Source: Vibrio europaeus
GTDB taxonomy: Bacteria; Pseudomonadota; Gammaproteobacteria; Enterobacterales; Vibrionaceae
Assembly: GCF_001695575.1 (NCBI RefSeq)
Contig: NZ_LUAX01000001.1
Span: 310,001-374,000 of the forward strand
Reading direction: 5' to 3'
DNA length: 64,000 nt
Under the pieces are notes generated by a model. That model saw only the letters and a program-made list of their open reading frames with translations, was not told where the DNA came from and made no database searches. Positions 7,572-16,826 of the stretch are shown here, piece after piece. The position numbers and the translations under genes are program-made. The first letter of the stretch is position 1. Each line of letters starts with the position of its first letter.

Positions 7572-9593
7572 ATGAGTTTTGGCCCTATAGGCATGAATTC
7601 TGGCATGGATATCAATTCCATGGTCAGCAAAATTGTAGATTCGGAGCGCGTTCCTAAGCAGCAACGAATCGACAATGAGCGGACCCAAATTGATTCTAGT
7701 ATCAGTGCCTATGGTCGACTCAGAGAGTCGCTGGATACGATGAAAAACTTGATGGCGAGCTTTCGTCAGGAGAAAGCTTTCGCCGCAAGAACAGTCGAGT
7801 CAACGGATGAGGCTGTAGTATCCGCGACGGCAACCACTGAAGCTATCGCTGGTCGATATGCTATCGATGTGTTGCAGCTTGCCCAAAGCCACAAAATTGC
7901 GTCAGATGTATTGCCGGAGGATGCAAAATTTGGCCCGGGTAAGCTGCAGATTTCAATGGGAGACAAAAAGTTCTCTATAGATGTTCAAGAGAACTCAAGG
8001 TTGGGTGATATTGTGCGCGGTATCAACGGCAGTAAGTCGAATCCCGGAGTTCGTGCTGCGGTGATCAATGACACGGAAGGCCCACGTTTAATTGTTGCGT
8101 CCAATGTTTCTGGGCAAGACAATGACGTTTCAATGCGCGCTGAAGCGAAAGCTGGCGACCCGCTAAAACTACTCGAATACAAAACTCTTGAGCAACGAGT
8201 CAAAGACTTAGAACGCGCCCGCGCTGCCGCTCAAGATTTGCTTGCCCCTTTGACACCAGAGGAGCAAAAAATTGCCGATAAAATTGCTCAAAATAACATC
8301 GATGCGGCAAAAGCTGTCGATGATGAGATCGCTGCAACTTCGAAGCAAGCGGCAATTCAAGCTGATCCTAACGCAGCGAAAGATGCGACTGCTGACAATG
8401 AGATGTCAAAAAGCGCTACTGCGGCCGCTGCACAAGCGGGGATAGAAGCAAACAAATACATGAAACCCGAAGACCGCATTCCAGGATGGACAGAAACGGC
8501 GTCGGGAACCTTGCTCAGTTCATACTGGGAACCAGAACCTCAGCTTGACGATAAAGCAACAGAAAAAGCTCCTGATGTACCCGGTTGGTCTAACACAGCA
8601 TCGGGCACTTTGACCGATTCGTACGTCACACCAAAAGAAGCGCAAGCGAAGCTTGATGCTGAGCAAGCACGAATTGAGCAGAAAGTAGCGGATGAAAAAG
8701 CGCTGCTTGCTCAACGTGTGGCGGCAGGTGAGCTGACACCTGAACAAGCCAAAGAGATGGAGCGGGCTAAGCTTCCTAAAGAAGAGCGTGAGTACCTAGA
8801 GCGAATTGACCAAGCTCAAGCTGATCTCGTTGCGGCGCAACAATCATTTGATACTTACCGAGGCATGACAGAGGTACAGGGCGCTCAAGATGCAAAAGTG
8901 CTACTGGATGGCGTTGCCCAGCTTTCAAGCAATAACAATATTATTGAAGATGCCATTGACGGAGTTGATTTAACCCTAAAAGGACGTACAGCAGTAGGTA
9001 AGCCTGCTTCAGAAATTGATATTGAGTATGACCGTCAAGGCGTTCGTAATGATATTGAGCAATTTGTCGCTGCTTATAACCAGTTCTATCAAACCTCTCA
9101 GGAGCTTGGTGGAGTAGACCCAAGAACAGGTGCTGCAGGCCCACTGGCCGGTGATAGTATTGTTCGTAGTGCGGACTCTCGCCTTAAGTCGGTATTCTCC
9201 TCTCGGGTAGAGCCGGCGCCGGAGGATCTAAAAACCTTGACGGAGTTTGGTATTACCACTACCCGTCAAGGTACCTTAGAGATCAACTATGACATGTTAG
9301 ATCGTCAGTTGAACAATAACTTCAACAAGCTTGAGGACTTTTTTGGCGGGAACCAAGGTTTTGCTAAAAAAGTGGAAGACGCGATTCAAGGTCTGACTGG
9401 CGTAACTGGCTCGATACGAAATCGAGAGAAAAGTATGACCGAGCGGACTTATCGCTTACAGGATGATCAAGCGGCATTGGATCGCCGTATGGATAATTTA
9501 GAGAAACGCACACACGCCAAATTTACGGCAATGCAGGATGCGACAAGCAAAATGCACTCTCAGCTCGCGGGTATGATGAATGCGCTTGGATAG
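7572..9593 (+). CDS. fliD: Flagellar filament cap protein FliD (HAP2, FlaH)
   Basis: A 673-residue filament cap protein with an N-terminal FliD domain (GMDINSMVSKIVDSERVPKQ near the start) and a C-terminal FliD domain ending in a coiled coil (about residues 610-670). It caps the growing filament tip and aids flagellin folding. It is much longer than the ~470 residues of enteric FliD. The extra length is an Ala/Glu/Gln-rich helical insertion of roughly residues 205-430 holding a duplicated motif, PGWTETASGTLLSSY (residue 304) and PGWSNTASGTLTDSY (residue 337). The insertion probably forms the exposed part of the cap. The stop overlaps the start of flaI by 14 bases. Confidence 0.95.
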   Translation: MSFGPIGMNSGMDINSMVSKIVDSERVPKQQRIDNERTQIDSSISAYGRLRESLDTMKNLMASFRQEKAFAARTVESTDEAVVSATATTEAIAGRYAIDVLQLAQSHKIASDVLPEDAKFGPGKLQISMGDKKFSIDVQENSRLGDIVRGINGSKSNPGVRAAVINDTEGPRLIVASNVSGQDNDVSMRAEAKAGDPLKLLEYKTLEQRVKDLERARAAAQDLLAPLTPEEQKIADKIAQNNIDAAKAVDDEIAATSKQAAIQADPNAAKDATADNEMSKSATAAAAQAGIEANKYMKPEDRIPGWTETASGTLLSSYWEPEPQLDDKATEKAPDVPGWSNTASGTLTDSYVTPKEAQAKLDAEQARIEQKVADEKALLAQRVAAGELTPEQAKEMERAKLPKEEREYLERIDQAQADLVAAQQSFDTYRGMTEVQGAQDAKVLLDGVAQLSSNNNIIEDAIDGVDLTLKGRTAVGKPASEIDIEYDRQGVRNDIEQFVAAYNQFYQTSQELGGVDPRTGAAGPLAGDSIVRSADSRLKSVFSSRVEPAPEDLKTLTEFGITTTRQGTLEINYDMLDRQLNNNFNKLEDFFGGNQGFAKKVEDAIQGLTGVTGSIRNREKSMTERTYRLQDDQAALDRRMDNLEKRTHAKFTAMQDATSKMHSQLAGMMNALG

Positions 9594-9903
9594 TGACTTT
9601 CTCGGCCAATTAGCTGATTTATGTGAATTAGATCAAAAAGTTTCTGAAACTCTTACATCGGAAGAGATAAATGCTGAAGAAATTGTTCAGCTGGTCGATA
9701 TAAGGGAACAGTTATTGCAAAGTTTGCTGGATGTAATAGAAACACATCCAGAATTTGCACAACTACAGCAGTGGCATGATGCGGTCAAAAGAACCCAAAC
9801 TGTTGTAGAATTAATGCAGAATAAAACTTCTGAACTGGGGCAGGCGTTACAAAAATATCGCCATGGCAAACGTTCCGTTCAGCAGTATCAAAAGTTTTTA
9901 TAG
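9580..9903 (+). CDS. flaI: Flagellar chaperone-like protein FlaI (FliT-like)
   Basis: A 107-residue, mostly alpha-helical, acidic protein rich in Glu/Gln/Leu, between fliD and fliS. Size, position and helical character match FlaI of Vibrio, regarded as the counterpart of FliT, the chaperone for FliD. Sequence similarity to FliT is low, so the role is inferred from position. The ATG lies within the last 14 bases of fliD, implying translational coupling. Confidence 0.8.
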   Translation: MRLDSDFLGQLADLCELDQKVSETLTSEEINAEEIVQLVDIREQLLQSLLDVIETHPEFAQLQQWHDAVKRTQTVVELMQNKTSELGQALQKYRHGKRSVQQYQKFL

Positions 9904-9917
9904 AGAAGAGGGTTGTT

Positions 9918-10328
9918 ATGCGTGGTTCACTACAGGCTTACAAGAAGGTATCGGTTGATAGCCAGCTCAGTGCGGCCTCCCCGCATAAAATTGTTCAAAT
10001 GCTGATGGCTGGCGCTATTGAACGTTTGATTCAAGGTAAAGCGGCGATGGAGGCAGGAAACATTCCAGCCAAGGGCGAGCGTTTGGGTAAGGCTCTAGAT
10101 ATAATTATCAGTTTGCGAAGCTGTCTTTCTATGGATGATGGGGGCGACATCGCTCAAAACCTTGATCAGCTTTACGAATTTATGATTACTCAGATCACGG
10201 AAGCGAATCATCAAAATAACCCGCAGCCGATTGATGATGTGATTGAGATTATCCGTGAGATCAAGTCAGCATGGGATCAGATTCCTACTGAGTATCACAA
10301 TCTAACAGCAGCGGATGTTGGTTTATAA
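9918..10328 (+). CDS. fliS: Flagellin export chaperone FliS (FlaJ)
   Basis: A 136-residue helical protein with the FliS pattern: an early tyrosine (LQAYKKVSVDSQL), then SPHKIVQMLMAGAIERL and a helical bundle to the C-terminus. FliS binds the C-terminal helix of flagellin in the cytosol, prevents premature polymerisation and delivers it to the FlhA gate. AGAGGG lies 8 bases before the ATG, 14 bases after flaI. It is the last gene of the flaG operon; a terminator follows 130 bases downstream. Confidence 0.95.
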   Translation: MRGSLQAYKKVSVDSQLSAASPHKIVQMLMAGAIERLIQGKAAMEAGNIPAKGERLGKALDIIISLRSCLSMDDGGDIAQNLDQLYEFMITQITEANHQNNPQPIDDVIEIIREIKSAWDQIPTEYHNLTAADVGL

Positions 10329-10460
10329 ACTGAACTAAGTTTTTAGGAAATTTCATACATAAATAAGTATGCATTGAAATATTATGCCTATTGAGCTTTT
10401 GGGCTAACATCACATCAAGTAATTGCTTGGTTGCCTTATTTTTTTTATCAAATAGAATAG

Positions 10461-10491
10461 AAGCCACTAAGTAGCCTAGTGGCTTTTTTTT
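10461..10491 (+). terminator. Rho-independent terminator of the flaG-fliS operon
   Basis: AAGCCACTA / TAGTGGCTT stem with a run of eight T. It separates late flagellar genes from the master regulator flrA. The rest of the 275-base gap shows no gene. Confidence 0.9.
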
Positions 10492-10603
10492 GTTGCTGAA
10501 ATTTCTAAATTGTCTAACGCGTTATCTGAACTATAGTTACAAGTGACGTTTAGATTTTTAACCCAGCCACAACGTTTCAAAATAAAGGCAAACATTCTCA
10601 CCT

Positions 10604-12070
10604 ATGCAAGGTTTAGCAAAACTACTTGTGATTGAAGATGGTGCGCAAGCACGAATCAATCTCAGTAATATTTTAGAATTTGTTGGAGAACAGTGTGAGG
10701 CGATCACTTCTGATCAGCTTGATGACCTAGATTGGTCTCGAGTGTGGGCCGGTTGTATTCTTGGTTCTCTGAATAATAATAAATTACCTTCCAAGCTGAG
10801 CGATAAATTATCCCAGGCTAATCATATTCCTTTACTTATTGCCGGAAAGCATTCTTATCCAGTTGAAGAGCTAACAAACTATGTTGGTGAGCTGGAGTAC
10901 CCATTAAATTACCCGCAATTAAGTGAAGCGCTGCGCCACTGTAAAGACTTCTTAGGCCGTAAAGGTGTAAATGTTCTTTCCTCTTCTCGTAAAAACACAT
11001 TGTTCCGTAGCCTTGTTGGCCAAAGCCACGGCATTAAAGAAGTCCGCCATCTTATCGAGCAGGTTTCTGGAACAGAAGCAAATGTGTTAATCCTAGGCGA
11101 GTCTGGTACAGGTAAAGAAGTCGTCGCTCGTAATATTCACTATCATTCAGCTCGTCGCAATGGCCCATTTGTGCCAATTAACTGTGGTGCGATACCACCT
11201 GACCTCCTTGAAAGTGAGTTGTTTGGTCATGAAAAAGGGGCGTTTACCGGAGCGATTACCTCGCGTAAAGGCCGCTTTGAACTTGCTGAAGGCGGTACAC
11301 TGTTCCTCGATGAAATTGGCGATATGCCGATGCCTATGCAGGTTAAATTGCTTCGAGTACTGCAAGAACGTTGCTTTGAACGTGTCGGTGGCAACACCAC
11401 CATCCGAGTCAATGTTCGTGTTATTGCAGCAACGCACCGCAATCTGGAAACCATGATCAATGACGAGTCTTTCCGTGAAGATCTTTATTATCGTCTCAAC
11501 GTGTTCCCTATTGAGATGCCTGCACTGCGCGATCGCAAAGATGATATCCCATTGCTGCTACAAGAGTTAATGACTCGCATGGAATCAGAAGGTGCTCAGC
11601 CTATCTGTTTTACACCGCGCTCAATTAACTCACTGATGGAGCATGAATGGCCTGGTAACGTTCGCGAACTTGCTAACCTTGTAGAGCGAATGATCATCCT
11701 GTACCCGAACAGCTTAGTCGATGTGAATCATCTACCGACCAAGTATCGTTACAGCGATATTCCGGAGTTTCAGCCCGAGTACAACAATCTTGAATCTGTT
11801 GAAGAGCAAGAGCGTGATGCGCTGCAAGACATCTTCTCTGAAGATTTCAGCCTAGAGTCGAGTGACATATTCCAAGAGCATGAAAATGCGCCGCAAAGTC
11901 TTCCTCCTGAAGGAGTTAACCTCAAAGAGATGCTGGCGGACCTTGAAGTCAATATGATCAATCAAGCGCTTGAGGCACAAGGTGGTATTGTTGCGCGAGC
12001 AGCCGATATGTTAGGCATGCGTCGAACGACTCTAGTTGAGAAGATGCGTAAGTACAATCTACAGCGATAA
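10604..12070 (+). CDS. flrA: Flagellar master regulator FlrA (FleQ/FlaK), sigma-54 activator
   Basis: A 488-residue enhancer-binding protein. Residues 1-130 form a FleQ-type receiver-like domain lacking the phospho-acceptor pattern. The AAA+ domain follows, with Walker A GESGTGKE at about residue 165 and the sigma-54-contacting loop GAFTGA near residue 212. A Fis-type helix-turn-helix lies at the C-terminus ([16 protein letters not shown]). FlrA is the class I regulator of the polar hierarchy and activates class II sigma-54 promoters, including flrBC. In V. cholerae c-di-GMP binding inhibits it. The ribosome site is weak. No sigma-54 site is seen upstream, consistent with its top position. 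Confidence 0.96.
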   Translation: MQGLAKLLVIEDGAQARINLSNILEFVGEQCEAITSDQLDDLDWSRVWAGCILGSLNNNKLPSKLSDKLSQANHIPLLIAGKHSYPVEELTNYVGELEYPLNYPQLSEALRHCKDFLGRKGVNVLSSSRKNTLFRSLVGQSHGIKEVRHLIEQVSGTEANVLILGESGTGKEVVARNIHYHSARRNGPFVPINCGAIPPDLLESELFGHEKGAFTGAITSRKGRFELAEGGTLFLDEIGDMPMPMQVKLLRVLQERCFERVGGNTTIRVNVRVIAATHRNLETMINDESFREDLYYRLNVFPIEMPALRDRKDDIPLLLQELMTRMESEGAQPICFTPRSINSLMEHEWPGNVRELANLVERMIILYPNSLVDVNHLPTKYRYSDIPEFQPEYNNLESVEEQERDALQDIFSEDFSLESSDIFQEHENAPQSLPPEGVNLKEMLADLEVNMINQALEAQGGIVARAADMLGMRRTTLVEKMRKYNLQR

Positions 12071-12139
12071 TTTGATGTAAAACTTGACTGTCAATTTACT
12101 GACCTTATAGTAAGTGATTGAAAAATAAAATAAATAGCT

Positions 12140-12155
12140 TGGCGTGCCTTTTGCA
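12140..12155 (+). promoter_or_regulatory. Sigma-54 promoter for flrBC
   Basis: TGGCGTGCCTTTTGCA has the GG and GC doublets at the required spacing of the -24/-12 consensus TGGCAC-N5-TTGCA. It lies 38 bases before flrB and is the expected FlrA target. Confidence 0.88.
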
Positions 12156-12192
12156 TGTCAGGCTATTGTAGTTTTTAAGGCAGAAATACGTC

Positions 12193-13254
12193 ATGCAGTT
12201 AACCCCGTCGGTCGATAATCCGATGCCACTAGGCACACTGGAACAACAAGTAGAACGCTATCAGCAGGTACTCGATGTCATGCCCGCTGGTGTTATATTG
12301 CTCGATACACAGGGTGTGGTGCAGGAAGCCAACCCAGAAGCTTTACGTTTGTTGGAAGTCCCGCTCGTGGGTGAAAAATGGTTTGAAGTGATTCAACAAG
12401 CATTTGCACCGCGAGAGGATGATGGTCATGAGATCTCGCTTCGTAATGGCCGCAAAGTCCGTTTGGCGATTTCAGCCTCTAAAACAGGACAGTTGATTCT
12501 CATCACTGACTTGACCGAGACACGTCTTTTGCAGTCTAGAATCAGTGATTTACAACGCCTGTCTTCTCTCGGTCGCATGGTGGCTTCACTGGCTCACCAA
12601 GTTCGAACGCCACTTTCGAGCGCCATGCTATACGCTTCCAACTTGGGCGCGCCCAATTTACCACCAGCAACGAAAGACAGATTTCAAACTAAGCTGATGG
12701 ATCGCCTTCATGACTTAGAAAAGCAAGTCAATGACATGTTGCTGTTTGCCAAAGGCGGCGACAATAAGGTAGTTAAACCATTCACCGTGGCAGATTTGGT
12801 TACCGAGTTCTCCCCTATGGTTGAAACCGCTCTGAAGAACAATCAAATCGATTACTGCTTGGAAGTCGAGCAAGAACAAACTCAGCTACTGGGCAATGCC
12901 AACGCCATTGCTTCAGCATTAAGTAATTTGGTCATGAATGCGATTCAAATTGCGGGTAAACAGTCCCAAGTCGATGTGTTTTTTAGACCGGTTAACGGTG
13001 AACTGAAAATCTCAGTACAAGATAGTGGTCCTGGTGTTCCCGCCGAATTACAAACCAAAATTATGGAACCTTTTTTCACCACGCGCTCGCAAGGGACTGG
13101 ACTCGGTCTTGCGGTAGTGCAAATGGTGTGTCGTGCGCACGATGGAAGGTTAGAACTAATTTCAGAGCAAGGTGACGGCGCATGCTTTACGGTGTGTATT
13201 CCACTTGAGCGTCATCCTCACCCTGATCAACAAGCTATGACTGGAGAAGAATAA
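12193..13254 (+). CDS. flrB: Flagellar sensor histidine kinase FlrB (FlaL)
   Basis: A 353-residue soluble kinase without membrane segments. A PAS domain spans about residues 20-110, the HisKA dimerisation domain carries the phospho-acceptor H135 in LAHQVRTPL, and the HATPase domain has the N box (SNLVMNAIQ), G1 (DSGPGVP) and G2 (GTGLGLA). It phosphorylates FlrC. The H-box reads AHQVRTP rather than the common AHEIRNP, a variant shared by FlrB/FleS kinases. Its TAA stop overlaps the flrC ATG by one base, so the pair is coupled. Confidence 0.96.
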   Translation: MQLTPSVDNPMPLGTLEQQVERYQQVLDVMPAGVILLDTQGVVQEANPEALRLLEVPLVGEKWFEVIQQAFAPREDDGHEISLRNGRKVRLAISASKTGQLILITDLTETRLLQSRISDLQRLSSLGRMVASLAHQVRTPLSSAMLYASNLGAPNLPPATKDRFQTKLMDRLHDLEKQVNDMLLFAKGGDNKVVKPFTVADLVTEFSPMVETALKNNQIDYCLEVEQEQTQLLGNANAIASALSNLVMNAIQIAGKQSQVDVFFRPVNGELKISVQDSGPGVPAELQTKIMEPFFTTRSQGTGLGLAVVQMVCRAHDGRLELISEQGDGACFTVCIPLERHPHPDQQAMTGEE

Positions 13255-14654
13255 TGGCTCAAAGCAAAGTACTGATCGTAGAAGATGATGAAGGTCTACG
13301 CGAAGCCTTAGTCGACACTTTGGCTCTGGCTGGCTATGAATGGCTTGAGGCGGATAGCGCCGAAGATGCCTTAGTGAAGCTTAAGTCAAACAGCGTAGAT
13401 ATTGTTGTGTCAGACGTGCAAATGGCGGGGATGGGCGGCTTGGCGTTATTGAGAAACATCAAGCAGCATTGGCCAAATTTGCCGGTACTGCTCATGACGG
13501 CTTATGCCAACATTGAAGATGCGGTTTCAGCGATGAAAGATGGTGCAATTGACTATATGGCAAAGCCTTTCGCACCGGAAGTGCTGCTCAATATGGTCAG
13601 CCGTTATGCGCCAGTTAAATCGGATGACAATGGCGATGCTGTTGTTGCTGACGAGAAAAGCATTAAATTACTGGCTCTCGCCGATAAAGTGGCGAAAACC
13701 GATGCCAGTGTCATGGTTTTAGGTCCTAGCGGCTCAGGTAAAGAAATCATGTCGCGCTATATCCATAACGCCTCAAATCGTAAAGATGGTCCATTTGTCG
13801 CGATCAACTGTGCGGCGATCCCTGACAACATGCTAGAAGCGACCTTGTTCGGTTATGAAAAAGGGGCGTTTACTGGTGCGGTACAAGCGTGTCCGGGTAA
13901 GTTCGAACAGGCGCAAGGCGGGACTATCTTATTAGATGAGATCAGTGAGATGGATCTTAGCCTGCAAGCTAAGCTATTGCGTGTTCTCCAAGAGCGCGAA
14001 GTTGAACGCTTGGGCAGTCGAAAGAGCATCAAGCTCGATGTCCGCGTTTTGGCGACCAGTAACCGTGACTTGAAGCTGTATGTTCAAGAGGGCAACTTCC
14101 GTGAAGACTTGTACTACCGCTTAAATGTTTTCCCAATTGCATGGCCTGCTCTTTGTGAGCGCAAAGGTGACATCGAACCACTGGCTCAGCACTTAGTTGA
14201 ACGTCACTGTCAAAAATTGGGTATGCCAGTGCCGAACGTTACGGCAAATGCCATCAACAAACTTCTGTCTTACACATGGCCGGGTAACGTTCGTGAGTTG
14301 GATAACGTTGTCCAACGTGCGCTTATCTTGAGTGAAAACGGTCAGATTGATTCGGAGCATATCCTGCTTGAAGGGCTAGATTGGCAAGACGCGTCCAGCT
14401 TACAAGTGGCGGTAGAGACAGGTGACTGCATTGTTCCTAACGTTAAGCCTGTAGCTGAACAAGGCAGCAACCTCACTGCGGGTAGTGGGTTAGGTGGCGA
14501 ACTACGCGATCAAGAGTACGCCATTATTCTCGACACACTGGAAGAGTGTAACGGTAGACGCAAAGAAATGGCTGAGAAGCTAGGCATTAGCCCGCGTACT
14601 CTGCGCTATAAATTAGCAAAAATGCGTGACGCTGGGATTGAAATTCCAAACTAA
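13254..14654 (+). CDS. flrC: Flagellar response regulator FlrC (FlaM), sigma-54 activator
   Basis: A 466-residue NtrC-type regulator. The receiver domain (1-120) has the acidic pocket EDD at residues 10-12 and phospho-acceptor D54 in VVSDVQMAG. The AAA+ domain carries Walker A GPSGSGKE and the sigma-54 loop EKGAFTGAV; a Fis-type helix-turn-helix lies at the C-terminus (MAEKLGISPRTLRYKL). When phosphorylated by FlrB, it activates class III basal-body, hook and some filament genes with sigma-54. It is followed by the fliE promoter region. Confidence 0.97.
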   Translation: MAQSKVLIVEDDEGLREALVDTLALAGYEWLEADSAEDALVKLKSNSVDIVVSDVQMAGMGGLALLRNIKQHWPNLPVLLMTAYANIEDAVSAMKDGAIDYMAKPFAPEVLLNMVSRYAPVKSDDNGDAVVADEKSIKLLALADKVAKTDASVMVLGPSGSGKEIMSRYIHNASNRKDGPFVAINCAAIPDNMLEATLFGYEKGAFTGAVQACPGKFEQAQGGTILLDEISEMDLSLQAKLLRVLQEREVERLGSRKSIKLDVRVLATSNRDLKLYVQEGNFREDLYYRLNVFPIAWPALCERKGDIEPLAQHLVERHCQKLGMPVPNVTANAINKLLSYTWPGNVRELDNVVQRALILSENGQIDSEHILLEGLDWQDASSLQVAVETGDCIVPNVKPVAEQGSNLTAGSGLGGELRDQEYAIILDTLEECNGRRKEMAEKLGISPRTLRYKLAKMRDAGIEIPN

Positions 14655-14681
14655 GGTGTTATTTTTCTTCTGGTACTGACG

Positions 14682-14697
14682 TGGCACGATGCTTGCA
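14682..14697 (+). promoter_or_regulatory. Sigma-54 promoter for fliEFGHIJ
   Basis: TGGCACGATGCTTGCA is a full match to TGGCAC-N5-TTGCA. It lies 53 bases before the fliE ATG and drives the basal-body/export operon. Confidence 0.95.
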
Positions 14698-14750
14698 GCG
14701 CCAGTACTCCAACAGTAATTTAAGTCAAAGAGTTGACTACTGAGGTTTTG

Positions 14751-15062
14751 ATGAGAGTTGACGGTTTTCAAAGCGAAATGCAAGCAATGATGTTTGAAGC
14801 AACGGGTACCAAACCTGCTGCGACAGGGCATACAGTCGGTGCTGATTTTGGCCAATTGCTTAATAGTGCTATCAACAACGTTAATAGTCTCTCAAAGACG
14901 TCTAGCGATCTTCAAATGCGATTTGACCGTGGTGACGCTGACGTTTCACTCTCTGACGTAATGATCGCTAGAAACAAATCTAGTGTCGCTTTCGAAGCTA
15001 CAATTCAGGTACGCAACAAACTTGTTGAGTCGTACAAAGAATTGATGAACATGCCAGTTTAA
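14751..15062 (+). CDS. fliE: Flagellar hook-basal body protein FliE
   Basis: A 103-residue FliE that links the MS ring to the proximal rod. The conserved C-terminal half has the FliE pattern DVMIARNKSSVAFEATIQVRNKLVESYKE split over residues 74-98. I chose the ATG at 14751 (MRVDGFQ): GAGG lies 5 bases upstream and the length equals the family norm. A TTG at 14733 would add six residues without support. First gene of the fliE operon; 15 bases to fliF. Confidence 0.95.
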   Translation: MRVDGFQSEMQAMMFEATGTKPAATGHTVGADFGQLLNSAINNVNSLSKTSSDLQMRFDRGDADVSLSDVMIARNKSSVAFEATIQVRNKLVESYKELMNMPV

Positions 15063-15077
15063 AGTTAGGTAAAGACT

Positions 15078-16826
15078 GTGTCAGAGCAAAATTCATCAAC
15101 CGATCTAACCGTAACTGAAGGGGCTGGCGAAAGCGCAATGGTGGCTACGTCGGATCTTGACTCACACGTACAAAACCCAGATTTGGACGAAAAATCCAGC
15201 TCCAAGTTTGATATGGCGGTGGGTGACCTCGATTTGCTTCGCCAAGTCGTTCTGGTGCTTTCGATCTCCATCTGTGTCGCTCTGATTGTTATGTTGTTCT
15301 TCTGGGTGAAAGAACCAGAAATGCGTCCTTTAGGCGTGTACGAAACAGAAGAATTAATCCCTGTCTTAGATTACCTCGATCAACAGAAGCTCGATTATAA
15401 ACTTGAAGGCAATACTATCTTGGTGCCTACTAGTAACTTCAATTCGCTGAAACTTGATATGGTACGCGCTGGCCTGAACCGAGAGAAGCAAGCTGGTGAT
15501 GATATTCTGCTGCAAGATATGGGTTTTGGCGTATCTCAGCGTTTAGAGCAAGAGCGTCTCAAACTCAGCCGTGAACGCCAGCTGTCAAAAGCCATTGAAG
15601 AGATGAAACAAGTACGCAAAGCGCGTGTCCTGCTCGCTTTACCTAAGCAAAGTGTATTTGTTAGACACAATCAAGAAGCGTCAGCATCTGTCTTTTTAAC
15701 GCTCAAAACAGGCGCGAATCTCAAGCAAGAAGAGGTTGATTCTGTGGTGGATATGGTGGCGAGTGCTGTACCAGGTATGAAGCCTAACCGTATTACTGTC
15801 ACTGACCAGCATGGTCGTCTATTAAGCTCTGGCTCACAAGATCCCGCTTCGGCTGCGCGTCGCAAAGAGCATGAATTAGAGCGTAAGCAAGAACAAGCAC
15901 TGCGCGATAAAATTGATTCTGTACTTATCCCTATCTTAGGTTTTGGTAACTATACCGCTCAAGTTGATATTGAACTCGACTTTAGCGCAGTAGAACAAAC
16001 CAGTAAGCGCTTTGACCCGAACACACCGTCAACACGAAGCGAGTACACCTTAGAAGATTACAACAACGGTAATGTTGTCGCAGGTGTCCCAGGTGCGTTG
16101 AGCAACCAGCCTCCTGCCGATGCTTCTATTCCACAAGATGTGGCGCAAATGAAAGACGGTACAACCTTAGGTCAAGGTTCTGTGCATAAAGAAGCCACGC
16201 GTAACTTTGAACTCGATACCACGATCAGTCATGAACGTCGCCAAACGGGTGTAGTAAACCGCCAAACTGTTGCAGTCGCCGTGAAAAACCGTGCGGTCGT
16301 CAACCCAGATACGGGTGAGACCAGTTACCAACCAATTCCTGAGGCTGAACTAAACTCTATTAAGCAGCTATTGATTGGTACGGTAGGATTTAGCGAAGCA
16401 CGTGGCGATCTGCTTAATGTGCTAAGTATGCAGTTTGCACAACCTGAAATTGAAGTCATGGCGGATGTGCCACTTTGGGAACACCCTAACTTCAATGACT
16501 GGATACGCTGGTTCGCAAGTGCGTTGGTTATCATTGTTGTGGTCTTGGTTCTAGTCCGCCCAGCACTGAAAAAACTCCTCAACCCTGCGTCTGATGAAGA
16601 TGAAGATCAACTTTACGGACCAGATGGCTTACCAATTGGTGCTGATGGTGAAACCAGCTTAATTGGTGGAGACCTAGACGGTGGCGAGTTGTTTGAGTTT
16701 GGCTCAAGTATCGACTTGCCTAACCTACACAAAGATGAAGATGTGCTGAAAGCAGTGCGTGCACTGGTTGCTAATGAACCTGAGCTAGCAGCACAAGTAG
16801 TGAAGAATTGGATGCAGGATGCCTAA
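15078..16826 (+). CDS. fliF: Flagellar MS-ring protein FliF
   Basis: A 582-residue inner-membrane protein that builds the MS ring. Two transmembrane segments at about residues 56-77 and 472-494 flank a large periplasmic ring-building domain. The C-terminal cytoplasmic tail (ALVANEPELAAQVVKNWM) binds FliG. The acidic Ser/Thr-rich N-terminal tail of about 50 residues is longer than in enteric FliF. Translation starts at GTG, with an AGGT sequence upstream. The 3' end overlaps fliG by 8 bases. Confidence 0.97.
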   Translation: MSEQNSSTDLTVTEGAGESAMVATSDLDSHVQNPDLDEKSSSKFDMAVGDLDLLRQVVLVLSISICVALIVMLFFWVKEPEMRPLGVYETEELIPVLDYLDQQKLDYKLEGNTILVPTSNFNSLKLDMVRAGLNREKQAGDDILLQDMGFGVSQRLEQERLKLSRERQLSKAIEEMKQVRKARVLLALPKQSVFVRHNQEASASVFLTLKTGANLKQEEVDSVVDMVASAVPGMKPNRITVTDQHGRLLSSGSQDPASAARRKEHELERKQEQALRDKIDSVLIPILGFGNYTAQVDIELDFSAVEQTSKRFDPNTPSTRSEYTLEDYNNGNVVAGVPGALSNQPPADASIPQDVAQMKDGTTLGQGSVHKEATRNFELDTTISHERRQTGVVNRQTVAVAVKNRAVVNPDTGETSYQPIPEAELNSIKQLLIGTVGFSEARGDLLNVLSMQFAQPEIEVMADVPLWEHPNFNDWIRWFASALVIIVVVLVLVRPALKKLLNPASDEDEDQLYGPDGLPIGADGETSLIGGDLDGGELFEFGSSIDLPNLHKDEDVLKAVRALVANEPELAAQVVKNWMQDA

